DNA of 64,000 nucleotides from JAICMB01 sp035295125. GTDB lineage: Bacteria > Acidobacteriota > Terriglobia > Bryobacterales > Bryobacteraceae. Shown one piece after another: positions 1 through 8,753 of the stretch. The first letter of the stretch is position 1. Each line of letters starts with the position of its first letter. Made by a program: the position numbers and the translations under genes. The stretch lies in assembly GCA_035295125.1 (NCBI GenBank), contig DATGJP010000067.1:186001-250000 (forward strand), given 5' to 3'. Below the pieces are notes generated by a model that was not told where the DNA came from, made no database searches, and saw only the letters and a program-made list of their open reading frames with translations.

Positions 1-1
1 T

Positions 2-2773
2 CTGCATCATTCTCCCGTTCCTCGCCAGCGACCCGTGGTGGGTGCCGTGGAAACCCGTGTAACCGAATCCGATGGCCAGGGTTGGCGAGAAGCGGCGATC
101 CGGGCCTACCGTGAAAGTCCCCATCTCTCGTACCTGCGCAAATGGGTGCGGACCGACCTACAGCGCGTGAAATCGGAGGTCTTGCGGCTCAGCGGAGCGC
201 AACCATATCCCGAGTTTAAATCCCAGGACAGCGCGGGATGGCGTCTCATGCGGGCGATTCTCGAACAGTTCGCACGCGAAGCAGCGCCGACGCCGGTGTT
301 GATCGTCCCCATTCCGACGTATGAATTCTACCTGCATGGTGTGAAACCGTCGTACCAGCCCTTCTTCGCCCAACTGGCGGACCCCGCGCACGGCGTTCAT
401 GTCCTCGACGTCAGCACGCCGCTTCTGAGTGAGCCCTGGGAAACACGACAGAAATATTCCTTCAAGGTCGGCGGCCATTTCACTCCGTTCGCAAACGAGA
501 AGGTCGCTCTTTTGATGGCGGATTGCATCACGGAGCGCAAGCTGGTTCCTGCCGCTCAGCCCAGCGCTCCTGCTATTCGCAAAGCTGACTCCATCAATAT
601 CCTGGGGGTCTCATGCTTCTATCACAACTCCGCCGCCGCGCTGATTCGCGATGGCAAGATTGTGGCTGCGGCCGAGGAGGAGCGCTTCACCCGTCTGAAG
701 AACGACCGCCGCTTCCCGCACAACGCCGTGAACTACTGTCTGGAGCAAGGCGGTGTCAATCCACAAGATCTCGCTGCGGTCGTGTACTATGACAACGCGC
801 CACTGACCTTCGAGCGCATCCTCCACACCCAACTCAGCCTGGGTGAAGCCGCCGAGGATAGCTGGCAGCGCATTCTGCCTTCCTGGCTACGCTATAAGCT
901 CCAGATCCCGCAGCTCATCCGGAATTACCTCAAGTATGACGGCCTGGTCCTCCAGGAGATTCACCACCGCTCGCACGCCGCCAGCGCATTCTACCCATCG
1001 CCGTTCGATAGCGCCGCAATTCTCACCATCGACGGCGTCGGCGAATGGGCCACGGCATCCGTTGGCTGTGGACACGGCAACCGCATCGACATGCTGCGTG
1101 AAATGCGCTTCCCGCACTCGCTCGGCTTGCTTTACTCCGCGTTCACGCAATTCACCGGCTTTAAAGTGAACTCCGGCGAATACAAGATGATGGGTCTCGC
1201 GCCTTACGGCGAGCCGAAGTATGCCGACATCATCCTCGACAAGCTTGTCCATCTGAAAGACGACGGCTCCATTGAACTGAACCTCGAATATTTTGGTTTC
1301 CTCGAGCATCCCTCGATGACCAACGAGCGCTTCGCCGGGCTGTTCGGCGGACCCGCACGCAAACCCGATTCCCGCATCACGCGCCGCGAAATCGATCTCG
1401 CCCGCTCCATCCAGTTCGTCACGGAAGAAGCCATGTTGCGCATGGCCGGATACGCGCAGCGCTTCACGGGAGAACGCAGGTTGTGCCTCGCCGGTGGTGT
1501 CGCGTTGAATTGCGTCGCGAACGGACGCGTGCTCCGCGAAGGCCCGTTCGAGGACATCTGGATTCAACCAGCCGCGGGCGATGCCGGTTGCGCCCTTGGC
1601 GCCGCTCTCGACGTCTACCACACCTACTTCGGAAAGGAACGCGCTCCAGCTGCGGGCAAACGGCCGTTGCAAGGTGGCTCCTACTGGGGACCGTCCTTCT
1701 CAGACGACGAAATCCTCGCGTTCCTCGACAGCAATGGATACCCGCATCAGCGCATGGACGGCGCGGAGCGTTCCAGCTTCCTGGCACGGTGCCTGCAGGA
1801 GGGCAAGGTCGTCGGCCACTTCGCCGGCCGTCTCGAATACGGTCCGCGATCGCTCGGTTCGCGCTCGATCCTGGGCGACGCCCGCAATCAGGACATGCAG
1901 GCCGCTCTCAACCTGAAGATTAAGTACCGCGAGTCCTTCCGTCCTTTCGCTCCGACTGTGCTGGCCGAGAAGGTCCACGAATATTTCGAGTTGGACCGCG
2001 AGAGCCCCTACATGTTGATCGTGGCGCCGGTCCGCGAAGAGCGCCGCAAGCCCGTGGACAAGATCGATAGCGAGGACTTGCTCCCGATCGTGCGGCAGGC
2101 CCGCAGCGACCTTCCCGCCATCACACACGTCGATTATTCGGCGCGCATTCAGACCGTGGTTCGCGAAGATCATCCTGTCTACTACGACCTGATCCGCGAA
2201 TTTGAGCATCAGACCGGATGCGCGGTTATCGTGAACACGTCGTTCAACGTGCGAGGCGAACCAATCGTGTGCACGCCCGAGGATGCCTATCGCTGTTTCA
2301 TGCGCACCGAGATGAACGTGCTTGCGCTAGGCAATTACATCCTGCTCAAGCAAGAGCAGCCCGCGTGGCCCGAAGACAAAGCCGAGGGTCTTGAAAGCGA
2401 GGACGCGTCAAAATCCGAACCCAGCCGCCATCCCGAAGGCCTGCTGCGCGATTTGCGGCGAATTTTTCAGAAACGGTTCCTGCCGCTCTCGGCCGTAATG
2501 CGGCAACGAGGCGAGGTTGGCGTCGACACCACCTTCCGTAAGGCACCCACGCAATGGTCTGAAATCAGCGGTCCTGCTTCGGGCAAGGAAACCTTCGAAT
2601 ATCCCGCGGCGCTGCAGGAAACAACACCCAATCCGAAACGTTTCGCGCAGGCGCTTTCTTCGTCCGAAGCACTGCGGCCGTTGCTGGAGGAGCTGATCGA
2701 ACTCGGCCTTCGCTACCCCGCCGAAGAAGCGTTGGAAGAAGAAGTTTCCGAATCGGTCTACGTGATGTTCTAA
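2..2773 (+). CDS. Carbamoyltransferase (NodU/CmcH type), N-terminus cut by window edge
   Basis: This enzyme family moves the carbamoyl group of carbamoyl phosphate onto a hydroxyl of a sugar or secondary metabolite. The reading frame is open to the left edge, so the GTG at 35 is probably not the true start. About residues 1-180 look like the end of an SGNH/AlgX-like hydrolase domain (GGHFTPFANEK near residue 146). The carbamoyltransferase domain starts near residue 187 (ILGVSCFYHNSAAALI), with the HHRSHAASAF metal/substrate motif near 309, GGVALNC near 485 and EYGPRSLGSRSILGDAR near 601. A tail of about 130 residues follows the family's usual end. The family call is firm; the acceptor is unknown, and the hydrolase fusion is an inference that needs the upstream sequence. 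Confidence 0.85.
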   Translation: MHHSPVPRQRPVVGAVETRVTESDGQGWREAAIRAYRESPHLSYLRKWVRTDLQRVKSEVLRLSGAQPYPEFKSQDSAGWRLMRAILEQFAREAAPTPVLIVPIPTYEFYLHGVKPSYQPFFAQLADPAHGVHVLDVSTPLLSEPWETRQKYSFKVGGHFTPFANEKVALLMADCITERKLVPAAQPSAPAIRKADSINILGVSCFYHNSAAALIRDGKIVAAAEEERFTRLKNDRRFPHNAVNYCLEQGGVNPQDLAAVVYYDNAPLTFERILHTQLSLGEAAEDSWQRILPSWLRYKLQIPQLIRNYLKYDGLVLQEIHHRSHAASAFYPSPFDSAAILTIDGVGEWATASVGCGHGNRIDMLREMRFPHSLGLLYSAFTQFTGFKVNSGEYKMMGLAPYGEPKYADIILDKLVHLKDDGSIELNLEYFGFLEHPSMTNERFAGLFGGPARKPDSRITRREIDLARSIQFVTEEAMLRMAGYAQRFTGERRLCLAGGVALNCVANGRVLREGPFEDIWIQPAAGDAGCALGAALDVYHTYFGKERAPAAGKRPLQGGSYWGPSFSDDEILAFLDSNGYPHQRMDGAERSSFLARCLQEGKVVGHFAGRLEYGPRSLGSRSILGDARNQDMQAALNLKIKYRESFRPFAPTVLAEKVHEYFELDRESPYMLIVAPVREERRKPVDKIDSEDLLPIVRQARSDLPAITHVDYSARIQTVVREDHPVYYDLIREFEHQTGCAVIVNTSFNVRGEPIVCTPEDAYRCFMRTEMNVLALGNYILLKQEQPAWPEDKAEGLESEDASKSEPSRHPEGLLRDLRRIFQKRFLPLSAVMRQRGEVGVDTTFRKAPTQWSEISGPASGKETFEYPAALQETTPNPKRFAQALSSSEALRPLLEELIELGLRYPAEEALEEEVSESVYVMF

Positions 2774-2826
2774 TTCAAATAGCAACGGTTGCTCCAATCC
2801 TGTCGTCTGCGTTATCAGGAGGACAA

Positions 2827-3555
2827 TTGCGACTACTCGTTTTGGTTGGACTTGCAGCGTTGACCCTCGCTGCCGAAGAGACTCCGCTCGATAGTGGACC
2901 GACGTCCCTCATCATCACGTACCGCTGCAATCCCGCGCAGCGCGCGCAGTTTCGCCAGAACCTGATGGGAGCGGGCCTGCAGCGTTTTCAACATTGGAAA
3001 GAAGATGGCGTCCTCTCCGAATATCACGTCCTGTTCAGTCGCTACGTTGACACCGATTCCTGGGATGCGATGACCATCCTCCATTTCAGCAACTACACCA
3101 ATCTTCAGCGCTGGAAGAGGGTGGAGACAGCGACTCCCGCCGGCATCACCCCGGAAATGCTTGCGATGACGACCTCTGTAAACACTTACCCGGTTGACCT
3201 GGCGCGTCGCGCGATCGATGAATCGATACCCGCAGAGCCGGTGTTCCTCGTCATCCCGTACTCGCAAGCGCCGTCCTACGACGATTTCGTGCGCTATGTC
3301 GACAACGTGCTGAAGCCGCAGTTCGACGGAACGATGAAAGCGGGAATCCTGTTCGGATACGGAGTTTACATGCAGCGGTATCCCGCCGCGAGGCCCTGGG
3401 ACAGCCTGGTGGTGTTGGAGTACAAGAGCGACGACGATTTCGGCGCGCGGGAGAAGGTGATCTCAAGTGTCCGTCAACAGATGCAGGTCAACGATCAGCC
3501 GGTGGCGCAGGAGCGGCAGGCCGTCATCGCGGATGAACTGGTTCTCCGCCGTTAA
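2827..3555 (+). CDS. Secreted protein of unknown function
   Basis: This 242-residue protein begins with a short hydrophobic signal peptide (RLLVLVGLAALTLAA). I chose the TTG at 2827 because AGGAGG lies four bases upstream (2817-2822). The mature part contains two similar halves built around sequences like YRCNPAQRAQFRQN and IPYSQAPSYDDFVRYV, which suggests a duplicated ferredoxin-like or dimeric alpha-beta barrel fold. That fold call is an inference from the spacing of aromatic and acidic residues. No catalytic motif is visible. It follows the carbamoyltransferase by about 50 bases and may share its transcript. No function can be assigned. Confidence 0.6.
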   Translation: MRLLVLVGLAALTLAAEETPLDSGPTSLIITYRCNPAQRAQFRQNLMGAGLQRFQHWKEDGVLSEYHVLFSRYVDTDSWDAMTILHFSNYTNLQRWKRVETATPAGITPEMLAMTTSVNTYPVDLARRAIDESIPAEPVFLVIPYSQAPSYDDFVRYVDNVLKPQFDGTMKAGILFGYGVYMQRYPAARPWDSLVVLEYKSDDDFGAREKVISSVRQQMQVNDQPVAQERQAVIADELVLRR

Positions 3556-3569
3556 GTGCCAGGGATAAA

Positions 3570-3586
3570 GCAGGATTCCATCCTGC
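3570..3586. terminator. Hairpin between convergent genes
   Basis: GCAGGAT, a three-base loop and ATCCTGC form a perfect 7-bp stem just after the stop of the plus-strand gene, in the gap where it converges with thiE. No clear T-run follows, so intrinsic termination is only possible. Confidence 0.4.
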
Positions 3587-3594
3587 CACCCTTT

Positions 3595-3640
3595 GCTTTC
3601 GTCCACCTTCGCGGATCAGCGGTCCATGGCGACAGGTTGA
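3595..3640 (+). repeat. Dispersed intergenic repeat, family B, copy 1
   Basis: This 46-bp stretch matches 19052-19096 at about 37 of 45 positions by eye, with the shared core CAGCGGTCCATGGC. A third, more diverged copy is at 57918-57960. All three are on the plus strand and outside genes. Confidence 0.6.
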
Positions 3641-3683
3641 AACACCGCCTCACAGAGCTCGACGAATCGCGATGGTGTCAAAG

Positions 3684-4325
3684 TTAAGGGCAGCCAGGTT
3701 GGACGGTGCGAGTCCACTCCTCCGTTCGAGCACGAAGCGCCGCTAACCTGCCTTCGGGAAACAGATCGCCAATCACCGCAACCGAATCCGCCCCCGCCGC
3801 AAGCACTGCGCCCGCATTCGCCCGCGTAATTCCGCCAATCGCCACAAGCGGCCGAATCGTCAATGGGCGCAGCCGCCGCAACTCCTCAACGCCCACCACC
3901 GGATCGGGATTTTCCTTCGAAACGGTGGAAAACATCGGCCCGATCGCGAGGTAGTCCACCGGCTCATCGGCGGCTCCGCGAAGCTGTGCCTCATTGTGAG
4001 TGGAAAACCCAATCACCGCTCCGTCCCCGACCACCCGGCGAGCGGCCCACGGCGGCAGATCATCCTGCCCAACATGCAAAGCTGCGCCGAGCATGAGCGC
4101 AATATCAGCACGGTCGTTCACGACGAAAATGGCACTGGCGTCCGAGCACATGCGCGCCATCCTCTCAGCCCAGTGATAAATCTCCCGCGAAAAATGCCCC
4201 TTGTGGCGGAGCTGCAAAATCCGTGCACCGCCCGCTAGAATGGCCTCCGCGGCCGCAATCGCATCGAGGCCGCAACGGGTCAACACGCCCGTATCAAGCA
4301 CCGGATAAAAACGAGGGATCGTCAA
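3684..4325 (-). CDS. thiE: Thiamine-phosphate synthase
   Basis: ThiE joins the pyrimidine and thiazole halves of thiamine, making thiamine phosphate from HMP-PP and HET-P in the cytoplasm. The TIM-barrel signatures are present: ILQLRHKG for phosphate and substrate contacts, FVVNDRADIA, LHVGQDDLP, YLAIGPMFSTVSKENP and LVAIGGITRANA. The frame stays open to an ATG at 4388, but that start would run head-on into potA. I therefore prefer the TTG at 4325, giving a protein starting TIPRFYPVLDTG and about 213 residues long, which fits the family. No other thi gene and no recognisable TPP riboswitch is next to it. It is divergent from the potABCD operon. Confidence 0.88.
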   Translation of the reverse strand: MTIPRFYPVLDTGVLTRCGLDAIAAAEAILAGGARILQLRHKGHFSREIYHWAERMARMCSDASAIFVVNDRADIALMLGAALHVGQDDLPPWAARRVVGDGAVIGFSTHNEAQLRGAADEPVDYLAIGPMFSTVSKENPDPVVGVEELRRLRPLTIRPLVAIGGITRANAGAVLAAGADSVAVIGDLFPEGRLAALRARTEEWTRTVQPGCP

Positions 4326-4349
4326 CCGTTTATCATAACGTCTGAAGCA

Positions 4350-5309
4350 ATGCCCTGCGTTTTGGAACTGCGCGACATCTCGAAGCACTACACTACCCAG
4401 AAAGCTGTGACCGGCATCTCACTACAGGTGCAAAAAGGCGAGTTCTTCTCGCTTCTCGGGCCTTCCGGCTGCGGCAAGACCACCACGCTGCGCCTGGTTG
4501 CCGGCTTCGAAGAACCCACCACCGGCGAAATCGCGCTCAACGGCAATCCTATCCATCACCTCCCGCCCTACCATCGCAACGTCAGCACGGTCTTTCAGAA
4601 TTACGCGCTCTTCCCACACCTGACCGTGCGTCAGAACGTCGAGTTCGGGCTCCGGCGTCGAAAAGAGCTACACGACATCGCCGACCGCGCCCGCCGTGTC
4701 CTCGAGATGGTGCAGCTTGCCAACAAGGGATCGCGCAAGCCATCAGAGATTTCCGGTGGCGAGCGCCAGCGTGTCGCCCTGGCCCGATCGCTGGTGCTCG
4801 CGCCCGACGTGCTTCTCCTTGATGAGCCTCTTTCCGCTCTCGACCCGGCGCTCCGCAAACAGGTCCGCGCCGAGTTGAAGAGCCTGCAGCGCCAGGTCGG
4901 CATTACGTTTTTGTTCGTAACCCACGACCAGGAAGAAGCGCTCTCACTGTCCGATCGTCTCGCCGTCATGAATGCCGGCCAGATCGAGCAACTCGGCACG
5001 CCGCAGGACGTCTACCTTCGGCCCAGGACCCGGTTCGTAGCCTCCTTCCTTGGCTCCGTGAACTGGATTAACGGAATCGGCGTCCGGCCCGAAGCTACGC
5101 GCATTGTGAAACAGGCGCCCGCTCATCGCCCGAGCCATCCCGCGACGGTCGAAGAAATCACCTTCCTCGGAAGCCTCGTGCACATCCGGGCGCAACTCCA
5201 CGACGGCTCGGCGGTAACAGCGGAGGTCTCGCGCTTAAACAACGGCTTCGCGCCGGCAGACGACGTCTACATCTGGTGGGAGCCTTGCGACGAGCTGAAA
5301 TTCGACTAA
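4350..5309 (+). CDS. potA: Spermidine/putrescine ABC transporter ATPase
   Basis: This is the ATP-hydrolysing subunit of a polyamine importer, acting at the inner face of the membrane. Walker A is GPSGCGKTT (about residues 38-46), the signature is ISGGERQRVALARS, Walker B is VLLLDEPLSALDP, and the switch histidine lies in FVTHDQEEAL. The C-terminal TOBE-like part is shorter than in E. coli PotA, giving 319 residues in total. It is the first gene of four, potA-potB-potC-potD; its last 34 bases overlap the next reading frame. The order and a lipoprotein binding subunit support polyamine over other PotA-like substrates, but the substrate is inferred. Confidence 0.88.
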   Translation: MPCVLELRDISKHYTTQKAVTGISLQVQKGEFFSLLGPSGCGKTTTLRLVAGFEEPTTGEIALNGNPIHHLPPYHRNVSTVFQNYALFPHLTVRQNVEFGLRRRKELHDIADRARRVLEMVQLANKGSRKPSEISGGERQRVALARSLVLAPDVLLLDEPLSALDPALRKQVRAELKSLQRQVGITFLFVTHDQEEALSLSDRLAVMNAGQIEQLGTPQDVYLRPRTRFVASFLGSVNWINGIGVRPEATRIVKQAPAHRPSHPATVEEITFLGSLVHIRAQLHDGSAVTAEVSRLNNGFAPADDVYIWWEPCDELKFD

Positions 5310-6130
5310 GGAGCTGGTTCCTCGCCCCATCCTGGACGGTGATGCTGCTGCTGTTCGCGGCGCCGCTCACGGTCATCTGTTTCTACAGCGCCATGACTCG
5401 CGGGCCGTATGGCGGGTTCTCGCTGCCCTGGACGCTCGACAGCTACGGGCGTCTCGCTGATTCACTTTACTTCGCCATTCTGCTGCGGTCCTTTTGGATC
5501 GCGGGCGTCTCGACGATTTTCTGCCTCGTCCTCGGCTTTCCCCTCGCGCTCTTCATTTCACGAGCCGGGCCGCGCAAGAACCTCTACCTGACGCTGGTCA
5601 TCCTGCCATTCTGGACCAGTTTCCTGGTTCGAACCTACGCCTGGATGTTCCTGCTCCGAGACACCGGCCTCATCAACACCGTGCTCCAGAAGACTGGCCT
5701 CATTCACGATCCGTTGCCGCTGCTCTACAATGATGGCGCGGTAATCGTCGGCCTCGTCTACGGCTTTCTACCGTTCACGGTGCTCCCGCTCTATGCCGCG
5801 CTGGAGCGTCTCGACCCCAACCTGCTCGAAGCTGCCGCCGACCTCGGCGCGACGCCCTGGCACACCCTGACGCGCGTCGTCATCCCGCTCTGCGCTCCCG
5901 GCATTCGAGCCGGGACGATCCTCGTTTTCATCCCCTGCCTGGGCGCCTACCTGACCCCCGACCTCCTCGGCGGCGGGAAGTCGGTCATGGTCGGGAATCT
6001 CGTGCAAAACCAGTTCACCAGCTCGCGCGACTGGCCCTTCGGCGCCGCCATCTCGCTCACACTGATGGCGCTGGTCATGCTGCTCCTGCTGCTGTTTATG
6101 CGGGGCAATTCCGAGGAGGGACTGCTGTGA
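5276..6130 (+). CDS. potB: Polyamine ABC transporter permease, PotB type
   Basis: This is one of two membrane subunits of the importer. It has about six membrane segments, starting near residue 20 (MLLLFAAPLTVICFY), and the cytoplasmic EAA loop seen as LEAAADLGATPWHTLTRVVIPL near residue 180, which docks on the ATPase. The GTG at 5276 overlaps potA by 34 bases; a TTG at 5285 is an alternative. Its end overlaps potC as GTGA, so the genes are translationally coupled. Length (about 284 residues) is normal for PotB. Confidence 0.85.
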   Translation: MGALRRAEIRLRSWFLAPSWTVMLLLFAAPLTVICFYSAMTRGPYGGFSLPWTLDSYGRLADSLYFAILLRSFWIAGVSTIFCLVLGFPLALFISRAGPRKNLYLTLVILPFWTSFLVRTYAWMFLLRDTGLINTVLQKTGLIHDPLPLLYNDGAVIVGLVYGFLPFTVLPLYAALERLDPNLLEAAADLGATPWHTLTRVVIPLCAPGIRAGTILVFIPCLGAYLTPDLLGGGKSVMVGNLVQNQFTSSRDWPFGAAISLTLMALVMLLLLLFMRGNSEEGLL

Positions 6131-6888
6131 AGCGTCGGGCCCTGCCCGTCTACGCCGCCGCTGCGTTCGCGTTTCTTTATGTGCCGCTGATCGTTCTATC
6201 CGCCTTCAGCTTCAACGCTTCGAAATTCACCGTATGGGAAGGATTTTCGCTCCAATGGTACGCCGCCGCCTTCCACGACCCTCAACTCGCCGAAGCGACA
6301 GGCAACAGCCTGATCATCGCCGTTGTCGCCACGCTGCTCTCCACGGTCATCGGCACTCTCTGCGCCTACGGTCTCTGGAAACGCAAATCGCCCCTGCTTG
6401 CCGGATCACTCTATCTCTCGCTCGTCACGCCCGAAATCGTCGCGGGCATTTCACTGCTCGCCTTCTTCCAGTGGGTCTTCCGATTCCTGCACGTCCGACT
6501 CGGCATGCACACGGTGATCCTGGCGCACATCTCGTTCTCCATCGCCTATGTCGTCATTGTCGTGATGGCGCGACTCCGCACGGTTGACCCCAAACTCGAG
6601 GAAGCCGCCCTCGACCTCGGCGCCAACGAATGGGGCGCTTTCTGGCACGTCACGCTCCCCGCAATCCTCCCCGGGGTCGTTGCCGCGGCGCTGCTCGCCT
6701 TCACTGTGTCATTTGACGACTACGTCATCACCAGCCTCGTCGCGGGCGTCGATTCGGAGACGCTGCCGATGGTGATCTACGCCTTCGCAAGACGCGGTGT
6801 CAACCCGGTAGTCAACGCCATCTCGGCCCTGATCGTCTTTGGACTCGGGGTGCTGATCCTGCTTTCCCAGAGGCTGCAGAAGACATGA
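6127..6888 (+). CDS. potC: Polyamine ABC transporter permease, PotC type
   Basis: This is the second membrane subunit. It has six predicted membrane helices, the first near residues 8-28, and the EAA-loop sequence LEEAALDLGANEWGAFWHV near residue 156. The motif SFDDYVITSLVAG near 197 is typical of PotC. It starts with a GTG overlapping the potB stop and ends with an ATGA overlap with potD. Its 253 residues match the family. Confidence 0.87.
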   Translation: MKRRALPVYAAAAFAFLYVPLIVLSAFSFNASKFTVWEGFSLQWYAAAFHDPQLAEATGNSLIIAVVATLLSTVIGTLCAYGLWKRKSPLLAGSLYLSLVTPEIVAGISLLAFFQWVFRFLHVRLGMHTVILAHISFSIAYVVIVVMARLRTVDPKLEEAALDLGANEWGAFWHVTLPAILPGVVAAALLAFTVSFDDYVITSLVAGVDSETLPMVIYAFARRGVNPVVNAISALIVFGLGVLILLSQRLQKT

Positions 6889-7907
6889 ACCGGCGAATCT
6901 TCCTGCTCGGACTCTCCGGACTCGCCGGCTGCACGCGCGATCGCCGTCCTCGCCTGAACGTCTGGAACTGGTCGAACTACATCGCCCCGGAAACGGTCCC
7001 CAAGTTCGAAGCCGAATACGGAGTGCGCGTTCGCTACGCTGTCTATGAAAGCAACGAGGAGATGCTCGCCCGCGTGATGGGCGGCAATTCGGGCTGGGAC
7101 ATCGTTTTCCCAACGGATTACCTGGTCCAGCCGATGCTGCAGCAAGGCCTGCTCGCGCCGCTCCAACACGACCTTCTTCCCAACCTGCACAATCTCGCGT
7201 CCGGGTTCCAACGCCCCGCCTGGGACCCGGCGATGCAGTGGTCTGTGCCGTACATGGTGACCGCGGCGGGCATCGGCTACAACCGCAAACTCACGCCACC
7301 GCCCACCGCATGGGAGGACCTTTGGAATCCACGCCTTCGCGGCCGCATGACCATGCTCGACGACCCCTTTGACGTTTTCGCAGCCTGTCTCAAGCGGCTG
7401 GGAGCTTCGATCAACTCTGCCGATCCCGCGCAATTGAAGCAAGCCCAAGCCCTGGCCATCAGGCAGAAGCCCATGCTCCGCGCCTACCTGAACGCCGAAG
7501 CCCGCGACCAGCTTGTCAGTGGTGACATTCTCGCCGCGCACATGTGGAACACCACCGCGCAGCAAGCCATCGACGCCTCGCCCGACGTAGCCTTCGTCTA
7601 TCCGCGCGAAGGCTACGCGACGTATCCAGACTGTTCCGTGATCTTGCGCGAAAGCCGCCGCACGGAGCTGGCGCACAAATTCGTCGACTTCCTGCTGCGT
7701 CCCGAAATCGCCGCTGCAAACGCGCTCGCCGCCCGCACGACCACGACGAACGAAGCCGCCCGCGCCCTGTTCCCGCCCGACTTCCGCGATAACGCCACGC
7801 TCTACCCCGGTGCCGACATCGTGGCCCGAGGAGAATGGGCGCAGACCCTTTCGCCCGACAATCAAAGGCTGCGCGACCGCCTCTGGACGGAGATCAAAGC
7901 GTCCTGA
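6885..7907 (+). CDS. potD: Polyamine-binding lipoprotein, PotD type
   Basis: This is the extracytoplasmic binding subunit of the importer. The lipobox LAGC puts the lipidated cysteine at residue 16. The mature protein opens with RLNVWNWSNYIAPETV, the hallmark of PotD/PotF, and contains GWDIVFPTDY near residue 72. About 340 residues is normal. Binding as a lipoprotein rather than as a free periplasmic protein is compatible with either envelope type. The last 14 bases overlap the convergent DUF4180 gene. Whether it binds putrescine or spermidine cannot be told by eye. Confidence 0.87.
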   Translation: MNRRIFLLGLSGLAGCTRDRRPRLNVWNWSNYIAPETVPKFEAEYGVRVRYAVYESNEEMLARVMGGNSGWDIVFPTDYLVQPMLQQGLLAPLQHDLLPNLHNLASGFQRPAWDPAMQWSVPYMVTAAGIGYNRKLTPPPTAWEDLWNPRLRGRMTMLDDPFDVFAACLKRLGASINSADPAQLKQAQALAIRQKPMLRAYLNAEARDQLVSGDILAAHMWNTTAQQAIDASPDVAFVYPREGYATYPDCSVILRESRRTELAHKFVDFLLRPEIAAANALAARTTTTNEAARALFPPDFRDNATLYPGADIVARGEWAQTLSPDNQRLRDRLWTEIKAS

Positions 7908-8253
7908 GCCGCTCCTCCAATGCCGCCATTGTGGGAACGAACCAGACTTGCTCCCCGCGATTCGCCTCGTACACAAAATCCCGCAGCGCTGTACTCTCCG
8001 CCACATATTCCGAGATATCGCCGACGATCGCCACCCGCATCTGATAGGTCACGAACTTCTGAAGGACCTCGCCCGCGACACCCGTCCGAAGCCGAAAGAA
8101 GTCTCCCTCCAACTGAGCAGCCGGAATCGCAATCCAGCTCGCGCTCTGCGCCCAGGCATGAGGAAGCAGATCCGCAGCGTCACGTCCATTCCGTATGGGA
8201 GATACACACTCCAGCACGCGGATGCCATGCAACTCATGCAAAACCTCGGTCAT
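7894..8253 (-). CDS. DUF4180 domain protein
   Basis: This 119-residue cytoplasmic protein matches my memory of DUF4180: an opening HELHGIRVLE, then FFRLRTGVAGEVLQKF, VAIVGDISEYV and a closing FVYEANRGEQVWFV. The family's biochemical role is not known to me. It starts nine bases after the helix-turn-helix gene and almost certainly shares its transcript and its operator. The pairing suggests a small regulated unit, but nothing in the sequence tells what signal is sensed. Confidence 0.8.
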   Translation of the reverse strand: MTEVLHELHGIRVLECVSPIRNGRDAADLLPHAWAQSASWIAIPAAQLEGDFFRLRTGVAGEVLQKFVTYQMRVAIVGDISEYVAESTALRDFVYEANRGEQVWFVPTMAALEERLRTL

Positions 8254-8262
8254 TGATCCACC

Positions 8263-8694
8263 TCAAATCTTTCGTTCCAGGTAGAACCCAATGAACTGAA
8301 GCAGCGAACTGATGGTGCTGACGCCCCCGCTCAGCATGATCTTCAACCGCGCACGCTCTTCGTTGTAGATGGTCTCGATTCGAAGCGGCTCGTCTTCGCG
8401 CGGGCGCGATTTTGGAGCGCTCGTCAATGCGTTGGACAGACGGATCACTTCCTCGGGACCAATCGCGTCTACTTCCACAATGCTCGAAACATCGACTTGG
8501 CGTTCCCGCACCACTGGTTCGGCTTCGATTGGCGGCCGCCCGGTCATACGCTCCAGATCCTCCGCCGACACGCGATACTGCTTGCCGATGCGGACGGCTT
8601 TTAAATGCCCCTCCCGGACGTAATTCCTTACGGTCTTCACGTGTAGTCCCAGGAGACCGGCGACTTCCTCGACGGAATAGAGTTTTTGCGGCAA
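8263..8694 (-). CDS. Helix-turn-helix regulator, MerR/excisionase-like
   Basis: Residues 5-52 form an excisionase/MerR-type winged helix (YSVEEVAGLLGLHVKTVRNY followed by GKQYRVSAEDLERM), used to bind DNA. The rest, about 90 residues, has no recognised ligand domain and ends in a hydrophobic, possibly dimerising helix (STISSLLQFIGFYLERKI). It is the first gene of a two-gene unit with the DUF4180 protein. Three copies of GATAGGGAA lie directly upstream around a TATACT -10 box, so self-regulation is a reasonable inference. Confidence 0.75.
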   Translation of the reverse strand: MPQKLYSVEEVAGLLGLHVKTVRNYVREGHLKAVRIGKQYRVSAEDLERMTGRPPIEAEPVVRERQVDVSSIVEVDAIGPEEVIRLSNALTSAPKSRPREDEPLRIETIYNEERARLKIMLSGGVSTISSLLQFIGFYLERKI

Positions 8695-8700
8695 TCCCTA

Positions 8701-8753
8701 AACTTCCCTATCAGCAAGTATAACAGTGCCCGATAGGGAATGATAGGGAAGTT
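8701..8753. promoter_or_regulatory. Inverted/direct repeat operator of the HTH-DUF4180 unit
   Basis: AACTTCCCTATCA at 8701-8713 is the exact reverse complement of TGATAGGGAAGTT at 8741-8753, and an extra direct copy of GATAGGGAA sits at 8732-8740. A minus-strand -10 box TATACT lies at 8718-8723 between the arms. The right arm runs into the stop codon of the upstream permease gene. Arrangement and position suggest a repressor operator. Confidence 0.6.

Noticed and set aside
6777..8006. 409-codon open frame on the minus strand
   Set aside because: It is antisense to potC and potD, which carry family motifs and overlapping start/stop signals.
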